From Candidatus Scalindua japonica (GTDB lineage: Bacteria; Planctomycetota; Brocadiia; Brocadiales; Scalinduaceae): DNA of 64,000 nt. The notes beneath the pieces were generated by a model. It was not told the origin of the DNA. It ran no database searches and was given only the letters and a program-made list of their open reading frames with translations. Position 1 is the stretch's first letter, and every line of letters starts with the position of its first letter. This document shows positions 27,161 to 35,098 of this stretch, one piece after another. The position numbers were made by a program, and so were the translations under genes. Location of the stretch: NCBI RefSeq assembly GCF_002443295.1, contig NZ_BAOS01000003.1, forward strand, positions 124,001 through 188,000. The letters are read 5' to 3'.

Positions 27161-27895
27161 ATGTGTATTTATATTTATATGATTACATTTTCAGGCTATC
27201 TTCTGCTTATATTCGTTATATCTGCTATTGGAGGCATGTTTCCTTTAATAAGGGGATGGTCCAAAAACAATATCAGGCTGATAGTAAGTTTTGGTGTGGG
27301 TGTTTTGTTTGGAAGTTGTTTTTTTTATATGCTGCCGGAAATAACAGAACCTCTCGGCAGTAGTGTCGGAATACCTATTTTGATCGGTTTTTTTGTTATT
27401 TATATTCTTGAAAAATTTGTAATGGTGCATTCCTGTGAAGAGGATGTATGTGATGTTCATACAATAGGGCTCTCAGCATTTTTAGGTATATCATTTCATA
27501 GTTTAATAGAGGGTATGTCAATGGGAGCCGGATTTCTGGTGAAAGATATTGGCATAATAATATTTCTGGCAATTGTCGTTCACAAATTTCCTTCTGCCCT
27601 GTCTCTTACCGGTATTCTTATGCATAGTGGGTACAAAAAAGCAAAGATTATCAAACTGGTGTTAATTTTTTCATTGACTACGCCCATAGGCGCTTTCATA
27701 TCTTTCTTTATTTTCAAAAGCCTGCATGAGAGTGTTCTTGCCTGGGCGATTGGGATATCTTCAGGGACTTTTTTATATATTGCCAGCAGCGATCTTCTGC
27801 CATTCGTCCACCAGCATCATCCCAGAAAATTTTATAATTTGTATAGCCTGGCATTAGGTGTGTCACTGATGTGGATAGGGAAATATTTCCTTTAG
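27161..27895 (+). CDS. ZIP-family metal transporter
   Basis: Multi-pass membrane protein (244 aa, about eight helices) of the ZIP family, importing zinc or other divalent metals. Hallmarks are the helix-4 motif HSLIEGMSMGAGF and helix-5 VVHKFPSALSLTGIL, with conserved His and Glu/Pro residues of the metal site. A His-containing loop (VHSCEEDVCDVH) occurs between helices 3 and 4. The ATG at 27161 has AGGA too close to it and the ATG at 27179 has no clear site, so the start is uncertain by six residues. It is upstream of an efflux-type permease, hinting at a metal-homeostasis pair. Confidence 0.85.
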   Translation: MCIYIYMITFSGYLLLIFVISAIGGMFPLIRGWSKNNIRLIVSFGVGVLFGSCFFYMLPEITEPLGSSVGIPILIGFFVIYILEKFVMVHSCEEDVCDVHTIGLSAFLGISFHSLIEGMSMGAGFLVKDIGIIIFLAIVVHKFPSALSLTGILMHSGYKKAKIIKLVLIFSLTTPIGAFISFFIFKSLHESVLAWAIGISSGTFLYIASSDLLPFVHQHHPRKFYNLYSLALGVSLMWIGKYFL

Positions 27896-28093
27896 ACCCT
27901 GATTTCACGGATGAACACGAATTAATTTTGATGTAATACGTGTAATTGTCGAAACCGGTTGGTGTGTCGGCAGATTTCAGGTAACATTGCTGACTATGCT
28001 TGCAAGGCTGTTAATAGAATCAACACGCTTCAGCGAACAGGCAATCCTATTTTGACCAGGCATTGGTAACTATCGATTGAGGTTACGAAAAAA

Positions 28094-29179
28094 ATGGAGC
28101 TAATTAAATTGTTTTTGTACGGTATTTGGGATATTTTCTTACTCCTGGCGCCATTGATGTTAATAGGCTTGCTGATTGCGGGGATACTTCATGTTTTAAT
28201 TCCAAGACGATTGATTCAGCGTCTCATGGGTGGTAAAGGATTTATAAGTGTCATTACATCAGCGGCTCTGGGCATTCCACTTCCGATTTGCAGTTGTGGT
28301 GTTGTTCCTATCGCCGTAGAGTTGAACCGTAAAGGGGCCAGTAAACCATCAACAATGTCGTTTCTGATAACCACCCCTGAATCAGGGAGTGATTCAATTC
28401 TGATAACATGGGGGTTATTAGGTCCTTTTATGGCAATTGCCCGGCCAATCGCAAGCCTCTTTTCCGCCTTACTGGCAGGTATTTTTGCAATTTGCCTGCT
28501 CAGGGATAATGACGAGAATGATAGGGGAAAACAAGAAGATGCTGGAAAGGATACAGGCTGCAATGATAATTGCCAGATTGATAATGAATTGAATGATGTG
28601 GGAATATCATATTTTATTAAACGGATATGGAGTTATGCATTTAAAGAGATGGCGGATGAGATTGTTTTTTCACTGTTAGTTGGGCTTTTGCTGGCAGGTT
28701 TGATTATAGTAGCTTTTCCAGATAACCTTGCTATATATGGTCTGGGAAAAGGTATAATACCAATGTTGGTTATGCTGGCGGCAAGTGTTCCTCTGTACAT
28801 GTGCGCGTCTGCCAGCACTCCTATTGCAGCTGCTCTTATAGTAAAAGGTATAAGCCCTGGAGCTGCCATGGTTTTTCTTTTAGCAGGTCCTGCGACTAAT
28901 GCGGCTACAGTTATTATGCTGACCAGACAATTTGGGGGTAAATTCGTTCGGATTTATCTTGTATGCATTGTAACAGGGGCTCTGATATCCGGTTATGTTT
29001 TCGACTATATATTAGCCCTTTCAGGGGTAGACATTGTACCAACTATCAGCCTGGGCAGCCATTCCGTCATTGGTGTTTTCCAGTGGGTGTCTGCATTACT
29101 GCTTATTGCTCTTATGGTCTGGCGTTTTTGGAATGGCGCTGCCAGAACTGGTCTAAAAGATTTCAGGATTTCAGGATAA
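28094..29179 (+). CDS. UPF0718/SO_0444-type metal-efflux permease
   Basis: Polytopic inner-membrane permease (361 aa) of the family that includes the SO_0444-type Cu/Zn efflux proteins and ArsP. The signature PLPICSCGVVPIAVELNRKG and STMSFLITTPESGSDS mark the first repeat, and VPLYMCASASTPIAAALIVKG the second, giving an internally duplicated fold. A soluble acidic loop near residues 140-160 contains CNDNC, a possible metal-binding site. The gene ends one base before ruvC begins. Substrate is not certain: zinc, copper or an organoarsenical are options. Confidence 0.8.
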   Translation: MELIKLFLYGIWDIFLLLAPLMLIGLLIAGILHVLIPRRLIQRLMGGKGFISVITSAALGIPLPICSCGVVPIAVELNRKGASKPSTMSFLITTPESGSDSILITWGLLGPFMAIARPIASLFSALLAGIFAICLLRDNDENDRGKQEDAGKDTGCNDNCQIDNELNDVGISYFIKRIWSYAFKEMADEIVFSLLVGLLLAGLIIVAFPDNLAIYGLGKGIIPMLVMLAASVPLYMCASASTPIAAALIVKGISPGAAMVFLLAGPATNAATVIMLTRQFGGKFVRIYLVCIVTGALISGYVFDYILALSGVDIVPTISLGSHSVIGVFQWVSALLLIALMVWRFWNGAARTGLKDFRISG

Positions 29180-29659
29180 ATGCGTGTATTAGGGATAGAT
29201 CCGGGTACCTTGGTGACCGGTTTTGGGATTGTTGATGATATGAGAGGAAAGTTAACTTCGGTGGACTATGGTACTATTGAGGGAAGACGAAAGGACACTT
29301 TTCCAGACAGGCTTAAAATAATGTTCGATGGACTAAGTAAAGCCATTGAGGATTACAAACCGGAACATATTGCATTGGAGAGTGCGTTTTATGGAAAAAG
29401 TGTTAAAGCTGCTATTAAAATCGGTGAAGCCAGGGGTGTTGCAATTTTGTGCGCAGCAGCAGCGGGCATTCCTTTGTTTGAGTATGCTCCTACTGAGGTG
29501 AAGAGGGCGGTTGTTGGTACAGGTAATGCCCAGAAGGTGCAGGTAGGTAAAATGGTGAAACTCCTTTTGTCTTTAACCGAGTTGCCTGCCAGGTATGACG
29601 CGACGGATGCGCTGGCAATAGCCATATGCCATTGCCATAGAATGAAATTGCCGATTTAG
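29180..29659 (+). CDS. ruvC: Crossover junction endodeoxyribonuclease RuvC
   Basis: Holliday junction resolvase (159 aa). Catalytic acidic residues: D7 in LGIDPGT, E66 region in IALESAFYG, and the C-terminal DATDALAIAICH pair. Typical motif KSVKAAIKIGEARGV is present. ATG follows the permease stop directly (TAAATG). No ruvA or ruvB is adjacent. Confidence 0.95.
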   Translation: MRVLGIDPGTLVTGFGIVDDMRGKLTSVDYGTIEGRRKDTFPDRLKIMFDGLSKAIEDYKPEHIALESAFYGKSVKAAIKIGEARGVAILCAAAAGIPLFEYAPTEVKRAVVGTGNAQKVQVGKMVKLLLSLTELPARYDATDALAIAICHCHRMKLPI

Positions 29660-29753
29660 TCTTGACAGAGATGTACTAAAAGTTATAATTCGAAGTTTGG
29701 ATATTTTTTTGAGATTGTTGTAATTTGTTGTAAATTAAGCTATTAAGGGAAAT

Positions 29754-30755
29754 ATGTATCGGGCTGTAGCAGAAAATAAAGTAATTAACGGTGAAACCCA
29801 TAGCCTTTTGTATGAGGATGATTTGTCCTCTGATTTTGGCTTCAAAACATCTACGATTAGAGACACGAAAGGTACTTCGATGGAAGAAGCAATTCGCAAA
29901 TCCAGAGTCCTGATAGAGGCACTACCTTATATACAGTCTTTTAAAGATAAGATTGTAGTTGTAAAATTTGGCGGTAGTGCAATGGTAAACAAGGATACGT
30001 TTCAAAGTGTCCTTCAGGATATGGTTTTTATGAAGTCTATAGGCATGAAACCGATAATAGTACACGGCGGCGGTCCATTCATAAGTAGTGAAATGATAAA
30101 AAGAGGTAAAAAACCTCTTTTTATAAATGGATACCGTGTTACTGATAAAGAGACATTGGAAATTGCTATTGATGTGCTTACCAATCAGATAGGTAAATTA
30201 ATAATAAATCATATAGATGAAATGGGAGCAAAAGGTGTATGTGTATGGAAAGAAAATAAAAGCCCGATCAAAGCCAGAAAGTTTGTCTATAATGATGATA
30301 AGTCAGAGACTGAAAATCTTGGTTATGTTGGCGAACTTACAGAGATAGAATGTGAGAGCTTTATTGAATTATGTGAAGGCGATCAAATACCAATAGTGCC
30401 TCCAATTGCCAAAGGTGCTAATGGGGAAGATTATAATGTAAATGCGGATATTGTGGCATCATTTGTAGCCGGTTCTTTAAAGGCTGAAAAACTGGTTTTT
30501 ATTTCCAATACTCATGGGATTTCAACTGACCCGTCAAATCCGGAGTCGTTCACGTCTACATTACATGAAGATGAAGTGAATGAATTGATAAAGAGTGGAG
30601 TAATAAGTGGTGGAATGCTCCCGAAAGCTAATGCCTGTATTTCTGCCATGAGGGATGGCGTGAGTAAAGCACACATTATTGACGGCCATATACCCCATTC
30701 ACTATTACTTGAAATTTTTACTGACAAAGGTGTTGGAACGCAGATTATTGTTTAA
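29754..30755 (+). CDS. argB: Acetylglutamate kinase ArgB
   Basis: Phosphorylates N-acetylglutamate, the second step of arginine synthesis. Core motifs: VVVKFGGSAM, IIVHGGGPFIS, GYRVTD, NVNADIVASFVAGSL and SGGMLPKANACISAM. From ATG 29754 the protein is 333 aa with a polar extension of 42 residues; from ATG 29880, which starts MEEAIRKSRVLIEALPYI as most ArgB proteins do, it is 291 aa. Both have purine-rich upstream sequences (AAGGGA; GAAAGG), so the start is open. An N-terminal helix of this kind often accompanies arginine-sensitive hexameric ArgB. First gene of argB-argD-argF. Confidence 0.95.
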   Translation: MYRAVAENKVINGETHSLLYEDDLSSDFGFKTSTIRDTKGTSMEEAIRKSRVLIEALPYIQSFKDKIVVVKFGGSAMVNKDTFQSVLQDMVFMKSIGMKPIIVHGGGPFISSEMIKRGKKPLFINGYRVTDKETLEIAIDVLTNQIGKLIINHIDEMGAKGVCVWKENKSPIKARKFVYNDDKSETENLGYVGELTEIECESFIELCEGDQIPIVPPIAKGANGEDYNVNADIVASFVAGSLKAEKLVFISNTHGISTDPSNPESFTSTLHEDEVNELIKSGVISGGMLPKANACISAMRDGVSKAHIIDGHIPHSLLLEIFTDKGVGTQIIV

Positions 30756-30926
30756 CATACACAAATGCATTACCATGTGAAAATTTATGGTAGTGTATTT
30801 TCGGGTATTTTTAAGAGTTGGTCTTTTTTGATATTCACCCACTTCAGAAAGAGTGTACAATTATTAAGGCATTCCATTTTTCTATTTCCTCTCATCGAAG
30901 GAGATCTACATAAAGGAATCTAAATT

Positions 30927-32111
30927 ATGAATAAAAGTGAAATACTGGCAAACTATGATAATTACGTAATTCCAAATTACTCTCGACATCCTTTTGTAAT
31001 CGCAAGGGGTGATGGGGTGCATCTTTGGGATACTGACGGTAAGCGATACCTGGACCTCTTTTCCGGATGGGCAGTAAGTTCCTTGGGGCATTGTCATCCT
31101 GTAGTAACGAAGGCAATGCAGGAACAGGCAGCAACGTTGGTGCATGTTCCTAATATTTTCTATTCTGAACCCCAGGGGCGTCTTGCAAAATATATTTCTG
31201 GAAACTCTTTTCAAGGACAATGTTTTTTTTGTAACAGTGGAGCGGAAGCAAATGAGGCAGCTATAAAATTAGCAAGAATTCATAGCTCAAAAAAAGGTAA
31301 ATATAAAATTATCACGATGAAAGACTCGTTTCACGGGAGGACCCTTGCAACCGTAACGGCAACCGCTCAACCAAAGTACCATAACGGCTTTGCTCCACTT
31401 ATCGAGGGCTTTGCGTATGTATCATTTAATAACCTGAAAGAAATTGAAGATGCTATAGATGATAAAACATGTGGTATTATGCTTGAACCGATCCAGGGAG
31501 AGGGCGGGATTAATGTGGCAGATAAAGAATACATGAAGGGGTTGAGAAAGATTTGTGATGACAACGATATACTCTTGATTCTTGATGAGGTTCAATGTGG
31601 AATGGGAAGAACAGGAAAGTATTTTGCCTATCAGCATTACGACATAACACCTGATATTATGACGCTTGCTAAATCTCTTGGAAATGGCACTGCCGTGGGT
31701 GCTATGGAGACAAGTAAAGAGATTGCGGGGAGCCTGGTGCCGGGAAGTCATGCTTCAACATTTGGAGGCAATCCTCTTGCCTGCGCAGCATCAGCCGCTG
31801 TATTTGAAGTTATTGAATCGGAAGGATTGTTGGATAATGCGACAAAGATGGGTAATTATTCTTTTGAACAAATAAGAAACATTTCAAAGGAGCTTGACGT
31901 TATTAAAGAGGTGAGAGGCATCGGCTTGATGATAGGTGTTGAGCTCAAAATCCCTGCTGCAGAAGTAGTAAAGAGGTGTATGGAAAAGGGGCTGCTGCTG
32001 AATTGTACGCATGATACAGTGATAAGAATCATGCCGCAGCTAAATATTACAAAGGAATATATCGATCAGGGCCTGTTTATTTTGAAGGACATATTGAAAA
32101 CGGTCAATTAG
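30927..32111 (+). CDS. argD: Acetylornithine aminotransferase ArgD
   Basis: Class III PLP aminotransferase (394 aa) converting N-acetylglutamate semialdehyde to N-acetylornithine. Motifs: YLDLFSGWAVSSLGHCHP, FFCNSGAEANEAAIKLAR, MKDSFHGRTLATV, LDEVQCGMGRTG, and LAKSLGNG with the PLP-binding Lys. ATG 30927 gives the family length. It follows argB by 171 bases and precedes argF. Confidence 0.95.
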   Translation: MNKSEILANYDNYVIPNYSRHPFVIARGDGVHLWDTDGKRYLDLFSGWAVSSLGHCHPVVTKAMQEQAATLVHVPNIFYSEPQGRLAKYISGNSFQGQCFFCNSGAEANEAAIKLARIHSSKKGKYKIITMKDSFHGRTLATVTATAQPKYHNGFAPLIEGFAYVSFNNLKEIEDAIDDKTCGIMLEPIQGEGGINVADKEYMKGLRKICDDNDILLILDEVQCGMGRTGKYFAYQHYDITPDIMTLAKSLGNGTAVGAMETSKEIAGSLVPGSHASTFGGNPLACAASAAVFEVIESEGLLDNATKMGNYSFEQIRNISKELDVIKEVRGIGLMIGVELKIPAAEVVKRCMEKGLLLNCTHDTVIRIMPQLNITKEYIDQGLFILKDILKTVN

Positions 32112-32186
32112 TAATAATAACTAGTATAAATTCCTGTCTGTACGGCAGACGGGTGTAAAATTAGTGTCTGAAAGGGGCTAATTTAT

Positions 32187-33113
32187 ATGCAGTGTAAAAA
32201 TATGGTTTCAGTTGCGGGCTTAGAGCGTGAAGATATTGATGAGCTGTTTGCATTAACGGCAGAAATGAAGGAGGCTTGTAAAAGAGGTGATACCGACCTG
32301 TGCCTTTCCGGTAAAACCCTTGGAATGATTTTTGAGAAAAGTTCCATGAGAACAAGGGTTTCATTTGAGGTCGCGATGACTCAGATGGGGGGGCATGCAA
32401 TTTATCTGACAAAGGATGATATAAACCTTGGTGAGCGTGAATCTATAAAGGATGTTTCAAAGGTTTTATCCCGTTTTATTGATTGTATTGCTATCAGAAC
32501 TTATGATCACGAGACGGTTACGGAGCTTGCGGATAGTTCTTCTGTACCTGTAATTAACGCTCTGTCTGACTATACTCACCCGTGTCAGGCACTAACGGAT
32601 TTATACACTATAAAAGAAAAAACAGGTAACCTTGACAGTGTTAAATTAGCATATGTTGGTGATGGAAATAATGTTGCCAGGTCATTAGCCTTTTTATGCG
32701 CGAAACTTAAAGTATCGTTTACGGTTGCCTCTCCTCAAAACTATGAATTATCCTTAGCATTTTTGAATGAGCTTGAGAAGATTGTTCCGGGAAAGGATTC
32801 ATACATTAAACAAGTCAGAGATCCCAGAGAAGCAGTGGAAGGTGCTGATGTAATTTATACGGATACATGGATCAGCATGGGAGAAGAGGCGGAGGCAGAA
32901 ACCAGACGGCATGATTTTAATGGTTTTCAGGTCAACAGTGAATTAATCTCACATGCGAAGAGAGACGTCTTTGTCATGCACTGTCTGCCTGCTCATCGTG
33001 GTGAGGAGATTACGGATGATGTTATTGATGGAGAGCATTCTATAGTATACGATCAGGCAGAAAACAGGTTACATGTTCAGAAGGCGCTGCTGAAATGTCT
33101 TATTAACGGGTAA
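32187..33113 (+). CDS. argF: Ornithine carbamoyltransferase ArgF
   Basis: Makes citrulline from ornithine and carbamoyl phosphate (308 aa). The carbamoyl-phosphate motif is SSMRTRVSFEVAM (SMRTR instead of the common STRTR). HPCQALTD and HCLPAHRGEEI contain the His and Cys of the ornithine site. A small hairpin (CCTGTCTG/CAGACGGG, 32132-32152) lies in the gap after argD. Confidence 0.95.
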   Translation: MQCKNMVSVAGLEREDIDELFALTAEMKEACKRGDTDLCLSGKTLGMIFEKSSMRTRVSFEVAMTQMGGHAIYLTKDDINLGERESIKDVSKVLSRFIDCIAIRTYDHETVTELADSSSVPVINALSDYTHPCQALTDLYTIKEKTGNLDSVKLAYVGDGNNVARSLAFLCAKLKVSFTVASPQNYELSLAFLNELEKIVPGKDSYIKQVRDPREAVEGADVIYTDTWISMGEEAEAETRRHDFNGFQVNSELISHAKRDVFVMHCLPAHRGEEITDDVIDGEHSIVYDQAENRLHVQKALLKCLING

Positions 33114-33139
33114 ATTTAGTTAGAGGTACAAATAAAATA

Positions 33140-33859
33140 ATGCGAAAAGACGGGAGAAAACCGGACGAGATGCGCCCGGTACTAATTGAGAGAAATTATA
33201 CAAAATTTTCACAAGGGTCAGTTCTTATACAAGTTGGAAATACTAAGGTGATATGTACTGCTTCCGTCGATGATAATGTGCCACCGCACAAAAAGAATTC
33301 CGGCCAGGGTTGGGTTACCGCAGAATATTCTTTGCTGCCAGGCTCCACACCTAAAAGAGTATCAAGGGAATCATCCAGAGGTAAGGTAGGTGGCCGTACT
33401 CATGAAATTCAAAGATTGATAGGGCGTTCTATGCGTGCGGTAGTTAATCTTTCGGCAATTGGAGAAAGGACTATATGGATCGATTGTGACGTCATTCAGG
33501 CAGATGGAGGCACGAGGGTCGCTTCAATTACCGGTGCGTATGTTGCTTTAGTAGATGCTATTAACTGGTTGAAAGATAACGTTGGAATAACAGGAGAACC
33601 TTTATCAGGGAGTGTGGCGGCAGTGAGTGTGGGCGTAGTGGATAGTGTGCCATTACTGGACCTGTGTTATGAAGAGGATGTTTCGGCAGATGTTGATATG
33701 AATGTCGTCTTGACTGGTGAAGGAAAATATATAGAGCTGCAGGGTACAGCAGAGAAACAGACATTCTCAGAAGAAGAGCTTGCGCAAATGATAGGTCAGG
33801 CAAAAAAAGGGATAAGCGAATTAACTCTGATACAAAAGGAAGCATTAGATAAGACGTAG
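33140..33859 (+). CDS. rph: Ribonuclease PH
   Basis: Phosphorolytic 3'-5' exoribonuclease that trims tRNA 3' ends (239 aa). Seen: RKDGRKPDEMRPV at the N-terminus, SVLIQVGNTKVICTASV, GWVTAEYSLLPGSTPKR, EIQRLIGRSMRAVV, IDCDVIQADGGTRVASITGA. 26 bases after argF. A structured gap and rdgB follow, the usual rph-rdgB pairing. Confidence 0.95.
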   Translation: MRKDGRKPDEMRPVLIERNYTKFSQGSVLIQVGNTKVICTASVDDNVPPHKKNSGQGWVTAEYSLLPGSTPKRVSRESSRGKVGGRTHEIQRLIGRSMRAVVNLSAIGERTIWIDCDVIQADGGTRVASITGAYVALVDAINWLKDNVGITGEPLSGSVAAVSVGVVDSVPLLDLCYEEDVSADVDMNVVLTGEGKYIELQGTAEKQTFSEEELAQMIGQAKKGISELTLIQKEALDKT

Positions 33860-33921
33860 CGGAAACCTTCAGGTTTCCATTGCCCTGGCTAAGTCTGTAA
33901 TGGAAAGCGAAAGCCGTTCCG
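33860..33921 (+). other. Compact multi-hairpin RNA-like segment between rph and rdgB
   Basis: Starts right after the rph stop. Outer arms GCGGAA and TTCCGC; hairpin 1 is GGAAACC-TTCA-GGTTTCC (33861-33878); hairpin 2 is GGAAAGCGAAAGCCGTTCC (33902-33920) with a GAAA tetraloop; CCATT and AATGG can pair around the middle. No T tract follows. It may be an mRNA processing or stability element, or a short interspersed palindrome. Confidence 0.5.
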
Positions 33922-33946
33922 CGACATTTTGCTGGTAACAGATTGT

Positions 33947-34564
33947 ATGATAAAAACGAGCGGTATCGTAATTGGGACTAAGAATAAAAACAAGAAAGAG
34001 GAGATCAGGAAAATATTGAGTGGAATGTCATTGCCACTTTTGGATCTGGAAGATTTTAATAACGTTCCTGATGTCATTGAAGACGGTGTTACCTTTGAAG
34101 AGAATGCGGCTAAAAAAGCATTACAACTCGCAAAGTTTTGTAAATTATCGGTTATGGCGGATGATTCAGGTCTTGAAGTTGATGCGCTGAATAAACGTCC
34201 GGGTGTTCTTTCATCACGTTATTGTGGCGAGGATACCTGTTATGAAGAGAAATGCGCAAAGCTGCTTGAGGAACTGGATGGCATTCCTGTTGAGAAGAGA
34301 ACAGCGAGATTTAAATGTGCAATTGCTCTGGCAGGTCCGGAAAAATTACATTTTGTAGTAGAGGCAAGCTGTGAAGGCTTTATTAATACAGAACTTCGCG
34401 GTGAATATGGTTTCGGATATGATCCTGTATTCTATTTATCTGAATATAACCAAACGATGGCAGAATTAAGTCCTGATGTTAAAAATCGGATTAGCCATAG
34501 AGCCTTGGCCCTGGGGCTTTTTAAAGAAGGTCTAAAAAAATTTGTTGTTAATTCTGTACATTAA
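33947..34564 (+). CDS. rdgB: Non-canonical purine NTP pyrophosphatase RdgB/HAM1
   Basis: Hydrolyses ITP, dITP and XTP to cleanse the nucleotide pool (205 aa from ATG 33947; a TTG at 33929 would add six residues). Motifs: GIVIGTKNKNKKEEI for the phosphate grip, FEENAAKKA, MADDSGLEVDALN with the catalytic acidic residues, GVLSSRYCG, GFGYDPVFY and SHRALAL. The stop codon lies in the loop region of a GTACATT/AATGTAC palindrome (34556-34573). Confidence 0.94.
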   Translation: MIKTSGIVIGTKNKNKKEEIRKILSGMSLPLLDLEDFNNVPDVIEDGVTFEENAAKKALQLAKFCKLSVMADDSGLEVDALNKRPGVLSSRYCGEDTCYEEKCAKLLEELDGIPVEKRTARFKCAIALAGPEKLHFVVEASCEGFINTELRGEYGFGYDPVFYLSEYNQTMAELSPDVKNRISHRALALGLFKEGLKKFVVNSVH

Positions 34565-34634
34565 AGAATGTACCGATGTTGAGTAAGCAATAAATTAAAA
34601 AATTGTTTTTTTTATTAAAGAAAGGAGCATTACA

Positions 34635-34973
34635 TTGAGAAGTAAGATAGTAGTATCATTGTTAGTTTTAGGTTCAATTTTTTGCTTAAGTTTAGCAAAT
34701 GCATTTGCTGATGACATTGACACGGAAGAGATATATGCTGAGAAGTGTGCATTATGTCATGGTGACGATGGTAAGGGTACCGATGCTGGTAAAGGGTTTG
34801 GGACTAAAGATTTTACAGATAAAGAGTGGCAGTCTTCACGTACTGACGATGAGTTTGTGAACTCAATTACAAATGGAAATCCTGACAATACAAATTACCT
34901 TCCTTTTGGTGATATGTTGTCAGAGGAAGAGATAAAGGCAATGGTCCCGCATGTAAGGGCATTTGCTCATTAA
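34635..34973 (+). CDS. Small monohaem c-type cytochrome
   Basis: Exported class I cytochrome c (112 aa) starting at TTG 34635 with AAAGGAG ideally spaced. The signal peptide covers about residues 1-25 (LANAFA). Haem is bound at C38-A-L-C41-H42; the probable axial Met is in YLPFGDMLSEEE near the C-terminus. The mature protein is under 90 residues. It follows rdgB and ends in a long hairpin, so it is probably its own transcription unit. It may carry electrons in the anammoxosome or periplasm, but its partner cannot be told from the neighbours. Confidence 0.9.
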   Translation: MRSKIVVSLLVLGSIFCLSLANAFADDIDTEEIYAEKCALCHGDDGKGTDAGKGFGTKDFTDKEWQSSRTDDEFVNSITNGNPDNTNYLPFGDMLSEEEIKAMVPHVRAFAH

Positions 34974-34982
34974 ACCGTATTT

Positions 34983-35019
34983 GTCTTTCTCACAGGTTTT
35001 TATTCCCTGTGAGAAAGAC
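34983..35019 (+). terminator. Perfect 13-bp hairpin after the cytochrome gene
   Basis: GTCTTTCTCACAG (34983-34995) / CTGTGAGAAAGAC (35007-35019), loop of 11. It starts nine bases after the stop. No T tract follows, so it is either a hairpin-only terminator or an mRNA-stabilising 3' structure. Confidence 0.6.
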
Positions 35020-35098
35020 GGAAATAATCGGGATTAAGAGTTCTTGTGTCCATAATACATGGTTAAATAATCGTTAGTTATAATAATAGAGGGTTTTT

